A program made the position numbers and the translations under genes. The notes under the pieces were generated by a model. That model was not told the origin of the DNA. It worked only from the letters and a program-made list of their open reading frames with translations, and did no database searches. Shown one piece after another: positions 51,461 through 51,795 of a DNA stretch of 51,795 nucleotides; the first letter of the stretch is position 1; each line of letters starts with the position of its first letter. The DNA comes from Bdellovibrionales bacterium. GTDB lineage: Bacteria > Bdellovibrionota > Bdellovibrionia > Bdellovibrionales > UBA1609. Where the stretch lies: contig JAHDFM010000002.1 of NCBI GenBank assembly GCA_020628165.1, forward strand, positions 1-51,795, read 5' to 3'.

Positions 51461-51795
51461 ATGAAAGCGTTTATTTTATTTGCCATTATATTTTCATTGT
51501 TTCAAGCACAGGCAAGAGATGACCACAACAAGTACAGCATTGAAGATGCGATGACATCGATCAAAGCAAAGTCCATCGTAAATCCAGAAATTAAAATGTA
51601 CTGGGGCAAAAGCAAGTATCCAAAAGTTAGAGAAAATCTCGGAGAGATCAGAACCAACAAAAAAACCAGAGGCTTGGGTCGAACTGACCGCGCAGCCTGT
51701 GAACATGTTTTTCTTTCAGCTATTAAACAATTGCAAAAGAAAGCCCGCATCATGGGTGGCAACGCCATTGTAAACATAAAAAGCAATTACCGAAA
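51461..51795 (+). CDS. Small secreted protein of aryl-polyene clusters (partial, runs off the right edge)
   Basis: The frame from ATG 51461, behind AAGGAG, is open to the window end, so the C-terminus is missing. A signal peptide (KAFILFAIIFSLFQAQA) is followed by a basic mature region and a segment ACEHVFLSAIKQLQKKARIM then GGNAIVNIKS. This resembles the short protein often annotated as an excinuclease ATPase subunit in aryl-polyene clusters, which has no excinuclease features, and shares the GGNAIV-type end with YbjQ-like domains. Function unknown. Confidence 0.75.
   Translation, partial: MKAFILFAIIFSLFQAQARDDHNKYSIEDAMTSIKAKSIVNPEIKMYWGKSKYPKVRENLGEIRTNKKTRGLGRTDRAACEHVFLSAIKQLQKKARIMGGNAIVNIKSNYR

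Noticed and set aside
1-51795. CRISPR arrays, tRNA and rRNA genes, insertion sequences, prophage genes
   Set aside because: Looked for by eye on both strands; no regular repeat-spacer pattern, cloverleaf, rRNA core or transposase/integrase was seen.

Overview
This 51.8 kb window is compact, A+T-rich bacterial chromosome. The predicted envelope lipoproteins, LolA-like carrier, periplasmic enzymes and flagellar basal body point to a motile Gram-negative bacterium. Gene content and style resemble Bdellovibrionota or other former deltaproteobacteria: TrmFO, a sigma-54 type activator embedded in a flgBC-fliEFGHIJ-motE-fliK-flgDE operon, an MpaA-like murein peptide amidase, and many small lipoproteins of unknown function. 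The lineage is an inference from style; no rRNA or tRNA gene was seen.

Layout. Positions 1-2559 (minus strand) hold an MpaA-like amidase, a PAS histidine kinase with a strikingly degenerate ATP-binding domain, and a response regulator cut by the window edge. Positions 2743-5950 carry glmU-glmS, the last steps to UDP-GlcNAc, followed by a decayed GNAT acetyltransferase tail. Positions 6066-13283 are mixed housekeeping and envelope genes: a GST-like protein, an ABC-2 exporter pair, an S9 peptidase lipoprotein with trmFO, a DciA-like protein and a lipoprotein.

Positions 13541-28154 form one long flagellar unit. It begins with a secreted TPR protein and a receiver-less sigma-54 activator, continues through switch, export, hook-length and hook genes, and ends at a clear intrinsic terminator. 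A candidate -24/-12 promoter and a spaced pair of near-identical palindromic motifs lie upstream of the unit.

Positions 28226-35035 are an accessory stretch: small secreted or lipidated proteins of unknown function, a periplasmic MsrB-MsrA fusion, HU, YacG (56 codons), a NUDIX hydrolase, a thioredoxin-like protein, and three copies of a short dispersed repeat.

Positions 35077-51795 are an aryl-polyene type biosynthetic gene cluster. It has a divergent FAD-dependent halogenase-like oxidoreductase, then a lipoprotein, a chain-length-factor-like ketosynthase homologue, an acyltransferase, two acyl carrier proteins, a membrane protein, an AMP ligase, a hotdog dehydratase, a glycosyltransferase-acyltransferase fusion, an aromatic amino acid ammonia-lyase, a LolA-like carrier and an MMPL exporter. 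A second promoter region precedes a ketosynthase, dehydratase, ketoreductase, second ketosynthase, phosphopantetheinyl transferase and a small secreted protein that runs off the window. Together these can activate an aryl acid, extend it by full reduce-dehydrate cycles into a conjugated polyene, attach it to a lipid or sugar-lipid, and move it to the outer membrane. The lyase suggests that the aryl starter may come from an aromatic amino acid.

The most notable observations are the predicted non-canonical ATT start of the glycosyltransferase-acyltransferase gene, the degenerate kinase, the sigma-54 control region of the flagellar unit, the dispersed 3'-end repeats, and the lyase-containing aryl-polyene cluster itself.
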